Assembly: GCF_900455735.1 (NCBI RefSeq)
Contig: NZ_UAUI01000025.1
Location: 124,001-188,000, forward strand
DNA from: Rhodococcus wratislaviensis
Lineage (GTDB): Bacteria; Actinomycetota; Actinomycetes; Mycobacteriales; Mycobacteriaceae
Direction of reading: 5' to 3'
DNA: 64,000 nucleotides
Made by a program: the position numbers and the translations under genes. The notes below the pieces were generated by a model. That model did not search any database. It saw only the letters and a list, made by a program, of their open reading frames with translations, and was not told the origin of the DNA. The stretch's first letter is position 1; every line of letters begins with the position of its first letter. Positions 1 through 7,726 of the stretch are shown one piece after another.

Positions 1-1
1 C

Positions 2-652
2 ATGACCGCCGCGCTCGCCGCATCCGCTCTGATCGCCGGGGCGACGTCGTGCTCCTCCGACGAGGCGGCAGCGGAGGCGCCCGGCAGCACCTTCGTCTCG
101 AAGTCCGTTCTCGAAGCCGGGGAAGCGAATCCGATGATCGCGCAGGGTGTCGCGATCGGTGGCGGCACCGCCGTCTACAAGTCGAGTGGCATCGGCCCGG
201 GCGCGTCCAACAAGGCCGCACCCGAAGGCACCCCCGAGTCGTACATCGACACCGACGTGTTCGCGGGCGGCGCACTCCCGGCCGGAGTCACGATCACCGA
301 AGCGCAGGGCATCAACGCGCTGAAGCGGATTCGCGACAATCTCGAGGCACAGGGCCTGACACTCGAGGACGTCGTGACCATGCGGGTGTTCCTCGACAAC
401 GCCCCCGGCACCGACCGCGCCGACTACGCCGGCTGGAACCGCGCCTACCGGCAGTTCTTCGCGAACACCAACCTCGACATCGGCGACACCGAACTGGTCC
501 CCCTCGGCACCGCGGAACCGGCCGCCCCGATGGAACGGAACTCCGCGCGTCCCAGCCGGTTCGCGCTCGAGGTCGCAAGCCTGCCCGCCGCGGGCTGGCT
601 CGTCGAGGTCGAGGTGGACGCCGTGTACCCCGACGGTGAGGAGCCCCAGTAG
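2..652 (+). CDS. RidA/YjgF-family lipoprotein, probably 5'-truncated by the window edge
   Basis: The C-terminal half reads like the RidA (YjgF/YER057c/UK114) fold: a helix with 'NLEAQGLTLEDVVTMRVFL', then 'RADYAGWNRAYRQFF', then the closing strands 'SRFALEVASLPAAGWLVEVEV'. RidA proteins are mostly cytosolic enamine/imine deaminases, but here the chain starts with a hydrophobic stretch ending in 'AGATSC' followed by Ser and acidic residues, which looks like a lipobox, so an exported lipid-anchored variant is likely. The ATG at base 2 lacks the positively charged n-region of a signal peptide, so the true start probably lies upstream of the window. The stop codon overlaps the start of the next gene by one base. 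Substrate unknown. Confidence 0.7.
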   Translation: MTAALAASALIAGATSCSSDEAAAEAPGSTFVSKSVLEAGEANPMIAQGVAIGGGTAVYKSSGIGPGASNKAAPEGTPESYIDTDVFAGGALPAGVTITEAQGINALKRIRDNLEAQGLTLEDVVTMRVFLDNAPGTDRADYAGWNRAYRQFFANTNLDIGDTELVPLGTAEPAAPMERNSARPSRFALEVASLPAAGWLVEVEVDAVYPDGEEPQ

Positions 653-819
653 TGGGGGCGCTGAGCCCGAGCCACTGGGCGATCATCGCGGTGGTGCTCG
701 TGGTGCTGTTCGGGTCGAAGAAACTCCCGGACGCCGCCCGCGGCCTGGGCCGCTCCATGCGGATCCTCAAGACCGAGGTGGGGGAATTGCAGGCGGACGC
801 CCCCGAACTGGAGAAATAG
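652..819 (+). CDS. tatA: TatA/E-like Sec-independent translocase subunit, 55 aa
   Basis: This small GTG-start gene encodes a short N-terminus, one membrane helix ('WAIIAVVLVVLFGSKKLP') and an amphipathic helix ('DAARGLGRSMRILKTEV'), the standard TatA architecture, including the Phe-Gly hinge and the following Lys-Lys. TatA forms the pore part of the twin-arginine export system. At 55 residues it is shorter than the usual 80-90, with almost no acidic tail, so it may be an accessory TatA/E paralogue rather than the main one; no tatB or tatC is adjacent. The GTG overlaps the stop of the RidA-like lipoprotein gene by one base, which suggests translational coupling. Confidence 0.85.
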   Translation: MGALSPSHWAIIAVVLVVLFGSKKLPDAARGLGRSMRILKTEVGELQADAPELEK

Positions 820-820
820 G

Positions 821-861
821 CGAAGCGAGCCGGTGGACCCCGCGTCCACCGGCTCGCTTCG
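821..861. terminator. Bidirectional hairpin terminator between convergent genes
   Basis: There is a perfect 17-bp stem (821-837 with 845-861) and a 7-base loop in the 53-bp gap between the stops of the tatA-like gene and the convergent ABC permease. The sequence after the stem is only moderately T-rich (ttctt). Confidence 0.7.
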
Positions 862-872
862 TTCTTCGGGTG

Positions 873-1703
873 TCAGGCCTTACGCATGTACGTCCGCACC
901 GTCAGCGGAGCCATGATCGCGACGATCACGGCGGCGCCGAGCAGCGACCACACGACATGGACACCGAAGTGGCCGTCGTTGACCAGTTCCCGCACCGCGG
1001 TCACGACGTGCGACACGGGGTTGACGTTCACGAACGCCTGCATCCAGCCCGGCATCGTGTCGGCGGGCACGAACGCGTTGGACATGAACGTCAGCGGGAA
1101 CAGGATGAGCATCGAAATGCCCTGCACCGAGGACGCTTTGCTCATGAGGACGCCCATCAGGGCGAAGATCCAGCTGATCGAGAACGCGCAGACGATGACG
1201 AGCGCGCCGGCCGACACCACCCCGACGACACCGCCGCCGGGCCGGTAACCCATCGCGATACCGACGGCGAACGTGATGGTCGTGGCGATGCCGTACCGCA
1301 CGACGTCGGCGAGGAGTGCACCGGACAGCGGCGCGATCCGGGCGATCGGCAGGGACTTGAAGCGGTCGAAGACGCCCTTGTCCATGTCTTCCCGCAACTG
1401 GGTGCCCGTCACGATCGAGGTGGTGATCACCGTCTGGACCAGGATGCCCGGGATGATGATCGGCAGATACGACGCCACGTCGCCGGAGATGGCGCCACCG
1501 AAGATGTACGTGAACATCAACGTGAAGATGATCGGCTGGACGACGACGTCGAACAGTTGCTCCGGGTTGTGCTTGATCTTGAGCAGTCCCCGGTACGCCA
1601 TGGTCAGCGTGTTCGCGACGGACTGCTCGAGGCTGATCCGGTTCCGGGCCTCCGGAATCGGTTGGGGGCCCGCGTGAGTGCGGGATTCGAGGGTGGTGGT
1701 CAT
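873..1703 (-). CDS. ABC-2 type transporter permease (DrrB-like)
   Basis: This is a 276-residue membrane protein with about six hydrophobic segments and the ABC-2 pattern, including 'YLPIIIPGILVQTVITTSI' and 'FNVNPVSHVVTAVRELV', as in the daunorubicin-resistance permease DrrB. It would form the membrane channel for the ATPase encoded just upstream, exporting a lipid or hydrophobic compound. The ATG at 1703 overlaps the TGA of the ATPase gene by four bases, which fixes this start. A longer open frame continues upstream, but that part only shadows the ATPase gene. Substrate not predictable. Confidence 0.85.
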   Translation of the reverse strand: MTTTLESRTHAGPQPIPEARNRISLEQSVANTLTMAYRGLLKIKHNPEQLFDVVVQPIIFTLMFTYIFGGAISGDVASYLPIIIPGILVQTVITTSIVTGTQLREDMDKGVFDRFKSLPIARIAPLSGALLADVVRYGIATTITFAVGIAMGYRPGGGVVGVVSAGALVIVCAFSISWIFALMGVLMSKASSVQGISMLILFPLTFMSNAFVPADTMPGWMQAFVNVNPVSHVVTAVRELVNDGHFGVHVVWSLLGAAVIVAIMAPLTVRTYMRKA

Positions 1704-2686
1704 GCGACGCTCCGTTCGGTGTCGGCCTCGGTGGCGTCTGCGCCGTGGCCGGTGATGGTGAGGAAGACCTCGTCGAGACTCGGCTTCTGGACGGTGATCT
1801 CGTTGACGGCGATCCCGTGGTCGCGCAGTCGGATCAGCAGTTCCACGGTGAGCAACGGATCGGTCATCGGCGCGGTGAGGCGGCCGATCTCCGGGGTGAT
1901 CGCCACCTCCACGCCGAGAGTGTGGGCGATCACCGAACGCGCGTCGTCGGTCTGCCCGCGATCGACCAGGGTCAACTGCAGGGAGGAGACGCCCACGGAC
2001 GCCTTCAGCTCGTCGGCGGTGCCGTCCGCGATCACCTTTCCGCGGTCGATGACGGCGATCCGATCGGCCAGCTGATCCGCCTCGTCGAGATACTGCGTGG
2101 TGAGCAGCACCGTCGACCCGTCCGCGACCAGCCTGCGGATCGTGTCCCACATCTGGGCGCGCGTCCGAGGGTCCAGACCCGTCGTCGGCTCGTCGAGGAA
2201 CAGCAGCGGGGGATGGGCGATCAGGCTGGCCGCCAGGTCCAGACGTCGTCGCATGCCGCCCGAGAAATTCTTCAGCGGCTTCGTCGCCGCCTCGGTGAGG
2301 TCGAACTCCTCGAGCAGTTCCGTGCACTTGCGGCGGGCGTCACCCCGGCTCAGGCCGAGCAGTCGGGCGAAGATCACCAGATTCTCGACCGCAGACAGGT
2401 CCTCGTCGACGGACGCGTACTGACCCGTGACACCGACCAGCGAGCGCACCGCGTTCGGTTCGCGCACCACGTCGTGGCCGAAGATGCGGGCCTCGCCGCC
2501 GTCCGGACGCAACAGCGTCGCAAGCATCCGCACCGTCGTGGTCTTGCCGGCGCCGTTCGGGCCGAGCACTCCGTACACCGACCCGGTCGGAACGGACAGG
2601 CTCACGCCGTCGACGGCACGCTGACGGCCGAAGAGCTTCACGAGCCCGTCGGCCTCGATGGCTGGGGGAGTTGCAGTGAGGTTCAT
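1700..2686 (-). CDS. ABC transporter ATP-binding protein (DrrA-like)
   Basis: A single nucleotide-binding domain of about 328 residues. Walker A is GPNGAGKT at residues 42-49, the signature is SGGMRRRLDLA, Walker B is LLFLDEPTTGLD, and the switch region reads 'LLTTQYLDEAD' with Gln where many ABC ATPases have His, as I recall for the DrrA family. The C-terminal ~90 residues are the DrrA-type extension ('TVQKPSLDEVFLTITG'). It powers the permease encoded immediately downstream with a 4-base overlap. An in-frame GTG at 2707 would add seven residues; I prefer the ATG at 2686 because 'MNLTATPPAIEADGL' leads directly into the domain. Confidence 0.88.
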   Translation of the reverse strand: MNLTATPPAIEADGLVKLFGRQRAVDGVSLSVPTGSVYGVLGPNGAGKTTTVRMLATLLRPDGGEARIFGHDVVREPNAVRSLVGVTGQYASVDEDLSAVENLVIFARLLGLSRGDARRKCTELLEEFDLTEAATKPLKNFSGGMRRRLDLAASLIAHPPLLFLDEPTTGLDPRTRAQMWDTIRRLVADGSTVLLTTQYLDEADQLADRIAVIDRGKVIADGTADELKASVGVSSLQLTLVDRGQTDDARSVIAHTLGVEVAITPEIGRLTAPMTDPLLTVELLIRLRDHGIAVNEITVQKPSLDEVFLTITGHGADATEADTERSVA

Positions 2687-2771
2687 GCCGTAGACGATGC
2701 AGCCCACCCCTTGCAGCGGGCTTGCACGCCTCTTGCACGGGCTTGCGGACGCTGCTGTCCTGCGGATTCAC

Positions 2772-2798
2772 AGACATTGGTCGGAATCAGGGGCAATT
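2772..2798 (+). repeat. Motif AGACATTGG-N12-GCAATT, copy A (downstream of the nuclease-like gene)
   Basis: AGACATTGG (2772-2780), twelve unrelated bases, then GCAATT (2793-2798). The same pair of blocks with the same 12-base spacing occurs in inverted orientation at 3900-3874, on the other side of the gene at 2835-3749. Copy A also lies in an imperfect dyad: ACATTGGTCGGAATC at about 2774 against GAATCCGGCGAATGT ending at 2819. Confidence 0.5.
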
Positions 2799-2834
2799 GC
2801 GCCGGAATCCGGCGAATGTCACGGCAAACGCCCG

Positions 2835-3749
2835 TCAGCGCCGGTGCTCGGCACGCGCGCACGCCCTGCCGAAGCGCGCCTTGACGGCAGCGAAGTCGAA
2901 CAGGTCCCGCCACGTCCACCGGACGACCTCGTACCCGGCGTCGCGGATCGCGTCCTCTCGGAGCTTCTCGCGGTGGACCGCTACTGCCGCCTGGCCACCG
3001 TCGACGCCGTATTTCCCCAGGCCATCGAACTCCCCGACCACGCCGAATTCTTTCCAGAAGAAATCGACTCGGCCAAGGAAGTCACCGGTGCCGTCGTGGA
3101 GCACGTGCTGGAGTTCGGGAGACGGCAGGTTGTGCCGACGGATCTGGATGCGGCTCAGCGACTCCCCAGGGCTCTCGCTGCGACCGTCAAGGAAGCTCGC
3201 TGCCCGCCGCGCTGTCGCGATACCTTTGCGAGGCCCTGCCCTGCCGACCTCGTCCAGAATCTCGTCGAGCGTGACGAGTCGACGGTGCAGCGCCGAATCG
3301 CCGACGACGACGGCTTGGTCGAACGTCGAGATGCGTGCGGTGTCGACCACTGTCCGGGCGGGGGAGGTGACCGCCAGCCCGCCCAGGGTGACGACGTCGG
3401 ACGCGTCCAACGGCGTGGCGTGGACGTGGACTCCCGTGGTTCGGCCACCGCCGGAGGCCTGGCTCCTCGTCAGATGCACCCGTTCCAATGGCAGGTCGCC
3501 GAGGTCCATGCCGTGCAGCAGTGCCGCAGAGGTGTGGCTCACCACGACGCCGGGTGGTCGCGACTGCAGGGCCGCCGCAATGCGGGCCCGGTGTAGCGCA
3601 GGCGCATCGAGTGCGGCGAAGTGCTCGTCGGAAACGTACGCACCCGCCGCGATTCGCACGAGACGTCCGGAATCGCGTGCATGCCGGATCTCGGAGTCGG
3701 TGAAACCGTCGGCCAAGGCTCTGCGTCGAAAGATCACGTCGTCGCTCAT
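2835..3749 (-). CDS. AbiEi-like winged-helix protein with a PD-(D/E)XK-like (DUF559/Vsr-type) C-terminal domain
   Basis: The 304-residue product has two parts. Residues ~5-45 ('GFTDSEIRHARDSGRLVRIA' then 'AGAYVS') match the winged helix of AbiEi-type antitoxin domains. The last ~100 residues contain 'ESLSRIQIRRHNLPSPELQ', 'GRVDFFWKEFGVVGEFDG' then 'LGKY', and 'LREDAIRDAGYEVVRWTW', the layout of DUF559/Vsr-like nuclease folds with candidate acidic residues in 'ESLSR', 'VDF' and 'GEFDG'. No AbiEii-type nucleotidyltransferase toxin is adjacent, so this is not an ordinary type IV toxin-antitoxin pair. From memory, stand-alone genes of this type are numerous in actinobacteria with unknown function. 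It is monocistronic and flanked by inverted copies of a short motif. ATG start at 3749. Confidence 0.7.
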   Translation of the reverse strand: MSDDVIFRRRALADGFTDSEIRHARDSGRLVRIAAGAYVSDEHFAALDAPALHRARIAAALQSRPPGVVVSHTSAALLHGMDLGDLPLERVHLTRSQASGGGRTTGVHVHATPLDASDVVTLGGLAVTSPARTVVDTARISTFDQAVVVGDSALHRRLVTLDEILDEVGRAGPRKGIATARRAASFLDGRSESPGESLSRIQIRRHNLPSPELQHVLHDGTGDFLGRVDFFWKEFGVVGEFDGLGKYGVDGGQAAVAVHREKLREDAIRDAGYEVVRWTWRDLFDFAAVKARFGRACARAEHRR

Positions 3750-3857
3750 GGCGACATCGTGCCCCACCCCCGCGGTGGTGATCGGTTCGCTCACCTGGGC
3801 TTTCGCGGAGCCTGTGGATAGAGGTCGGCTTGTGGATAACAGCATCCGCGTGGATTC

Positions 3858-3894
3858 TGGCCAGACGCGCGGAAATTGCGGGCGCATCTGGCCA
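3858..3894. repeat. 13-bp inverted repeat in the menE/nuclease-like intergenic region
   Basis: The left arm TGGCCAGACGCGC (3858-3870) and right arm GCGCATCTGGCCA (3882-3894) pair with one mismatch across an 11-base loop. It lies downstream of menE and about 110-145 bp upstream of the next minus-strand gene. It could act as a terminator for menE (no T-run is visible) or as an operator for the nuclease-like gene. Confidence 0.5.
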
Positions 3895-3900
3895 ATGTCT
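3874..3900 (-). repeat. Motif AGACATTGG-N12-GCAATT, copy B (upstream of the nuclease-like gene)
   Basis: On the minus strand AGACATTGG (3900-3892) is followed after exactly 12 bases by GCAATT (3879-3874). Both blocks and the spacing match copy A at 2772-2798, in opposite orientation. The copy overlaps the right arm of the inverted repeat at 3858-3894. Confidence 0.5.
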
Positions 3901-3919
3901 ACGCAGATCGGCGAACCCG

Positions 3920-5065
3920 CTAGCCGAACCGCGATTCCAGCGAGCGCCGGTCGACCTTCCCCGGACCTCTGAGAGGGAGGGCGTCGACGAGGTGCAGTTC
4001 GCGTGGGGCGGCGGTGGGGTCGAGGGTGCGTTCGACGAAGGAGCGGAGTTCGGCGAGTGTCGGTTCGGTGCCGGGCTCGGCGACGACGACGGCGGTGACG
4101 CGGCGCCCCAGTCGCTCGTCGGGGAGGCCGATCACCGCGCATTCCCGGACCGCGGGGTGCGCGACGAGGGCCGCCTCGACCACCTGCGGGACGACGGTGA
4201 GACCGCCGGTGGTGATGGCCTCGTCGAGCCTGCCGGAGATGCTGAGGACGCCGTCGGTGACGGCGCCGGCGTCGTCGGTGCGGAACCAGCCGGGTTCGGC
4301 GAACGCCGGGTGGTCGGGGAGTCCGCGGTAACCGGACGCGAGCATGGGCCCGCCGAGGAGGACGCGGCCGTCACCGTCGATCCGCATCCGGGCGCCGTCG
4401 AGGGGCACCCCGTCGTACACGCATCCACCGCACGTCTCGCTCATTCCATACGTACGGACGACGGTGATGCCGGCGTCGACGGCGCGCCGCAGGACCGGGG
4501 CGGGGGTCGCGGCTCCGCCGAGGAGGACGGCGTCGAGTGCGGCCAGCGACGCCACGGCGTCGGGGTGGTCGAGGGCCTTGACCAGCTGGGTCGGAACGAG
4601 CGAGGTGTAGCGGCGGGGTCCGCTCATCGACGCGACTGCGGCAGGCAGCGCATCGGGGTCGAAGCCGTCGGTCACGTCGATCACCACCGGCTCGGTGCCG
4701 GCGAGGACACTGCGCAGCAGCACCTGCATGCCCGCGATGTGGTGGGCGGGAAGAGTCAGCAGCCAGGAGCCCGGACCGCCGAGCCGCGCGTGTGTCGCCT
4801 CACCGCTGGCGCGGAGAGCGGCCGCGGACAGCATGGCCCCCTTCGGCACTCCCGTCGTGCCGGACGTCGCGACCACGAGGGCGACACCGTCGTCGATCCG
4901 ATCCCCGGGACGCAGCGCATCCGTCAGTCGCCGGGTCTCCCGCTCGTCCGCGGCGGGGACGGGGAGCGCGGCCGGGGCGGTGCCGTCGAGGATCGCCGAC
5001 AGTTGCGGCAGAATGCCGAGAACCCCGGCACCCGACGGGACGGGCAGGACCTGCAGTTCGCTCAC
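3920..5065 (-). CDS. menE: o-Succinylbenzoate-CoA ligase MenE
   Basis: MenE activates o-succinylbenzoate to its CoA thioester with ATP in menaquinone synthesis. The 381-residue protein is a short ANL-family ligase: A3 'ATSGTTGVPKG' at ~66-76, A5 'TYGMSETCGG', 'GWFRTDDAG' and 'GRLDEAITTGG', and a C-terminal 'GPGKVDRRSL' carrying the adenylation lysine. It is much shorter than typical acyl-CoA ligases, as expected for actinobacterial MenE. The GTG start at 5065 overlaps the TGA of the DUF3349 gene (GTGA), which argues for this start over a longer open frame to 5089. menB, menC and menD lie 5-12 kb away. Confidence 0.93.
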   Translation of the reverse strand: MSELQVLPVPSGAGVLGILPQLSAILDGTAPAALPVPAADERETRRLTDALRPGDRIDDGVALVVATSGTTGVPKGAMLSAAALRASGEATHARLGGPGSWLLTLPAHHIAGMQVLLRSVLAGTEPVVIDVTDGFDPDALPAAVASMSGPRRYTSLVPTQLVKALDHPDAVASLAALDAVLLGGAATPAPVLRRAVDAGITVVRTYGMSETCGGCVYDGVPLDGARMRIDGDGRVLLGGPMLASGYRGLPDHPAFAEPGWFRTDDAGAVTDGVLSISGRLDEAITTGGLTVVPQVVEAALVAHPAVRECAVIGLPDERLGRRVTAVVVAEPGTEPTLAELRSFVERTLDPTAAPRELHLVDALPLRGPGKVDRRSLESRFG

Positions 5066-5361
5066 TGTGCAGGCCCGGCGAGCGGCCAACCGCCCGCGGC
5101 GAGGTTGCTGCGCACCCGGTCGACGTCCGATTCCAACGGCAACTCGTCGGTGACCTTGGTGATGAGTACCTGGATGTCGGTCTTCTCGATGGGAATGTCG
5201 CCCTCCTCGACGAGGGCGTCGGCGACGGCGTCCACCTCGTCTTCCGACAGACGGCGGGTGAGCAGCGCGAACAGCGGAATGTAGTCCTGCTCGGGCACGC
5301 CGTTCGGGTAGCCGGCCCGCAGCCAGCCGATGATGGAGGAGAGAAACGGTGGAAGGCTCAT
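5062..5361 (-). CDS. DUF3349 family protein (copy 2, next to menE)
   Basis: A 99-residue soluble helical protein with the DUF3349 pattern: 'IIGWLRAGYPNGVPEQDYIP' at the N-terminus, 'LLTRRLSEDEVDAVADAL' in the middle and 'VRSNLAAGGWPL' near the end. From memory, an M. tuberculosis homologue sits beside menE there too; its function is unknown. ATG at 5361; the stop overlaps the menE start, so the two are probably translated together. It is a diverged tandem duplicate of the gene at 5364-5717. Confidence 0.85.
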   Translation of the reverse strand: MSLPPFLSSIIGWLRAGYPNGVPEQDYIPLFALLTRRLSEDEVDAVADALVEEGDIPIEKTDIQVLITKVTDELPLESDVDRVRSNLAAGGWPLAGPAQ

Positions 5362-5363
5362 GG

Positions 5364-5717
5364 TTAGCCTGCGTCGCGGGTTTCTTCCGTGTCGCCGGAA
5401 TCGTCGCCGCATTCGGCGTCGGGTCCGACCGGCCACCCTCCGGCCTCGAGGTTCTCCGTCACCCGGGCGACGTCCTCCTCGGACGGTTCTTCGTGGGTGA
5501 TCTCGCTGATGAGGCGGCGGATGTTGTCGTAGTCGACGTGGCGTTCAGGTGTTTCGTGGGCCGTCTCGATGGACAGCGCGACGACCTGTTCGATTTCCTC
5601 GTCGGTGAGACGGCGACGCAGCACGGCCAGCAACGCGAAATGGTCCTTCGCCGGGATTCCCTCGGGGTACCCGGCGCGTAGCCAGTCGAGCACGGAGCGA
5701 AGTGAATTCTTGGGCAC
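5364..5717 (-). CDS. DUF3349 family protein (copy 1)
   Basis: A 117-residue paralogue of its downstream neighbour: 'VLDWLRAGYPEGIPAKDHFA', 'LRRRLTDEEIEQVVAL', 'VTENLEAGGWPVGP', followed by an acidic tail (EC-GDDSGDTEETRDAG) that the other copy lacks. The GTG start at 5717 is assigned. Its stop lies two bases before the start of the second copy, so the pair and menE look like one transcript. Function unknown. Confidence 0.83.
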   Translation of the reverse strand: MPKNSLRSVLDWLRAGYPEGIPAKDHFALLAVLRRRLTDEEIEQVVALSIETAHETPERHVDYDNIRRLISEITHEEPSEEDVARVTENLEAGGWPVGPDAECGDDSGDTEETRDAG

Positions 5718-5762
5718 GCGTTCGGCTTCTTTCGTCGATGGAACGGGACTCGTGGTCGCCGC

Positions 5763-6029
5763 TCAGAAGATGTGGATACCGAAGCTGCTGGCCAGGAAGC
5801 CCTGCATCAATAGCAGTATCCCAGTGATGATCGCGATCAGCACCACGGCGAAGCAGGCCCAGGCGCCGATCCGGCCTGCGACGGTCGGCTGCGAGACTCC
5901 GTCACCGGTGTCCGCGCCGCCGAGAGAACGGAGTCCGAGCGCGAAGATGGCGGGGAGGCCGGCACCGAACAGCAGACCGACGAGGATGACCTGCCAGAGC
6001 GAGTGGATGGTGGTGGTCAGCAATGTCAT
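5763..6029 (-). CDS. Small two-helix membrane protein, conserved beside pitA
   Basis: An 88-residue protein with two membrane helices ('WQVILVGLLFGAGLPAIFAL' and 'IGAWACFAVVLIAIITGILL') separated by a short polar loop. I recognise no catalytic motif. It starts with ATG 10 bp after the pitA stop and is probably co-transcribed with the phosphate transporter; in mycobacteria a small membrane protein occupies the same slot, as I recall. An accessory role for PitA is possible but unproven. Confidence 0.8.
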   Translation of the reverse strand: MTLLTTTIHSLWQVILVGLLFGAGLPAIFALGLRSLGGADTGDGVSQPTVAGRIGAWACFAVVLIAIITGILLLMQGFLASSFGIHIF

Positions 6030-6039
6030 GGTGCGCCCC

Positions 6040-7248
6040 TCAGCGGTTCGTGGCGGAACCGGCGGAGTCCGCGGTCTCGGCCACGCCCGGCTCTGCGGGT
6101 TCGGCGGGAACGTGGGCGTCGTCCGACTCCCACTCGGCGTTGACGTTGCCGGACGTCACCGGCTGCAGGCGGGAGCGCAGGTACATGAACCCGGCGAGCA
6201 CGATCAGGGCGGCGAACACGACGAGAACACCGGGCAGACCACCGATCATGTGGGCGATGACCCAGCAGACAGCTCCCACGATCGCCGCGGACGGCAGCGT
6301 GACCAGCCACGCGACGGCCATGCGTCCGGCGATGCCCCAGCGGACCTCGGCGCCCTTGCGTCCGAGCCCGGTGCCGAGGATGGAGCCGGTCGCGACGTGT
6401 GTGGTGGACAGCGGCAGTCCCAGGTGGCTGGACGTCAGGATGATGGCGGCCGACGAAGACTCCGCGGCCATGCCCTGGGGAGCGGCGATCTCGACGAGTC
6501 CCTTGCCGAGGGTGCGGATGATGCGCCAGCCGCCGAGGTAGGTGCCGAGCGCGATGGCGATCGCACAACTGAGCTTCACCCAGAACGGCATCTCGTCGTC
6601 GGCGGACAGGGATCCGTGCGCGACCAGTGCGAGGAAGATCACGCCCATCGTCTTCTGGGCGTCGTTGGTTCCGTGGGCCAGCGACACCAGGGACGCGGAA
6701 CCGATCTGACCGATGCGGAACCCGTGCTCCTTGGTGTCCTCCGGCACGCCCGAGGTGATCCGGTAGACCAGCTTGGTGCCCGCAGTGGCGACCAGTGCTG
6801 CGACCACAGGGGCGAGGACGGCGGGAACGACGACCTTGCTGAGCACGCCGCCCCACTCCACACCGCTCATGCCGATGGACGCGATGGCCGCACCGATCAG
6901 TCCGCCGAACAGTGCGTGGGAAGAGCTCGACGGCAGGCCGAGCAGCCACGTCGCCAGATTCCAGATGATGCCGCCGACCAGGCCCGCGAACACGATGAGC
7001 AGCAGATCCTCGCCGCCCACTTCGCCCAGGTTCACCACGCCCTTGGCGACTGTCGCCGCCACCTCCACGGACAGGAACGCGCCGACCAGATTCAACGATG
7101 CGGAGAGCGCGACAGCGGCCTTGGGGCGCAGAGCTCCCGTCGCGATCGAGGTGGCCATTGCATTGCCGGTGTCGTGAAAGCCGTTCGTGAAATCGAAAGC
7201 GAGGGCGGTGACGACCACCACCAGGAGAACTACGAGCTCTGCGGTCAC
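6040..7248 (-). CDS. pitA: Low-affinity inorganic phosphate transporter, PiT family
   Basis: A 402-residue polytopic membrane protein with the two duplicated PiT signatures, N-terminal 'FDFTNGFHDTGNAMATSIAT' and the internal 'HGTNDAQKTMG', both surrounded by hydrophobic helices. PiT carriers import phosphate, often as a metal-phosphate complex, driven by the proton gradient. GTG start at 7248. The 79 bp between it and the glyoxalase-fold gene upstream would hold its promoter. The C-terminal tail is short, acidic and probably cytosolic. Confidence 0.93.
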   Translation of the reverse strand: MTAELVVLLVVVVTALAFDFTNGFHDTGNAMATSIATGALRPKAAVALSASLNLVGAFLSVEVAATVAKGVVNLGEVGGEDLLLIVFAGLVGGIIWNLATWLLGLPSSSSHALFGGLIGAAIASIGMSGVEWGGVLSKVVVPAVLAPVVAALVATAGTKLVYRITSGVPEDTKEHGFRIGQIGSASLVSLAHGTNDAQKTMGVIFLALVAHGSLSADDEMPFWVKLSCAIAIALGTYLGGWRIIRTLGKGLVEIAAPQGMAAESSSAAIILTSSHLGLPLSTTHVATGSILGTGLGRKGAEVRWGIAGRMAVAWLVTLPSAAIVGAVCWVIAHMIGGLPGVLVVFAALIVLAGFMYLRSRLQPVTSGNVNAEWESDDAHVPAEPAEPGVAETADSAGSATNR

Positions 7249-7327
7249 ACCCAGATTGTGCGGATTTCAACCGAAAAAGTACAGCTGACGTCCGGTGCAC
7301 AGGATCACTCCTGCGTATGGCCTCCGG

Positions 7328-7723
7328 TCAGTTCTCACCCTTCGGACGGGAGTCGCGGCGGATGGGGTGATCCTCCGGGATCTGCACCAGAACGATCGGG
7401 ATTCCGTCGGGGTCCGCGATCCACATCTCGTACAGTCCCCACGGTTCCTGCCGGGCCTCGCGGTCGATCTTCACCCCGGCGAGAACCAGCTCGGTCTGGA
7501 CCGCGGTGAGATCGCGAACCTGCAGCCACAGGGCGCCGTCGAAGGAGGACGACTCACCGGTTCCACCGTGCGCGGCAACCTCGATCAGGCCCTGACCGGC
7601 GAAGAACACCGTGCCCCCGGGGTATTCGCGGGCGGTGGCGAGGCCGAGGATGTCGCGGTAGAAGCTCAGCGTCGTCGTGTAGTCGCGCGGCCGTAGAATC
7701 GTCCTGCTGCTGAGGATCTCCAC
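7328..7723 (-). CDS. VOC superfamily (glyoxalase/dioxygenase-fold) protein
   Basis: A single ~130-residue protein with paired beta-alpha-beta-beta-beta modules: 'LRPRDYTTTLSFYRDILGL' opens the first, 'GALWLQVRDLTAVQTELVLA' the second, and 'YEMWIADPDGIPIVLVQ' closes it with the usual Asp-Pro-Asp-Gly loop. Such proteins bind a metal for isomerase, dioxygenase or antibiotic-binding roles; the substrate cannot be told from sequence. The GTG start at 7723 lies three bases after the stop of the hypothetical gene upstream, so the two are co-transcribed. Confidence 0.85.
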   Translation of the reverse strand: MEILSSRTILRPRDYTTTLSFYRDILGLATAREYPGGTVFFAGQGLIEVAAHGGTGESSSFDGALWLQVRDLTAVQTELVLAGVKIDREARQEPWGLYEMWIADPDGIPIVLVQIPEDHPIRRDSRPKGEN

Positions 7724-7726
7724 CCG

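Noticed and set aside
873..2327. Apparent long ABC permease with a 200-residue N-terminal extension
   Set aside because: The extension is out of frame with and overlaps the ATPase gene, and is Arg/Gly-rich shadow sequence; the true start at 1703 overlaps the ATPase stop.
2835..3749. Complete type IV toxin-antitoxin system
   Set aside because: Only the antitoxin-like winged helix is present, fused to a different C-terminal domain, with no nucleotidyltransferase toxin nearby.
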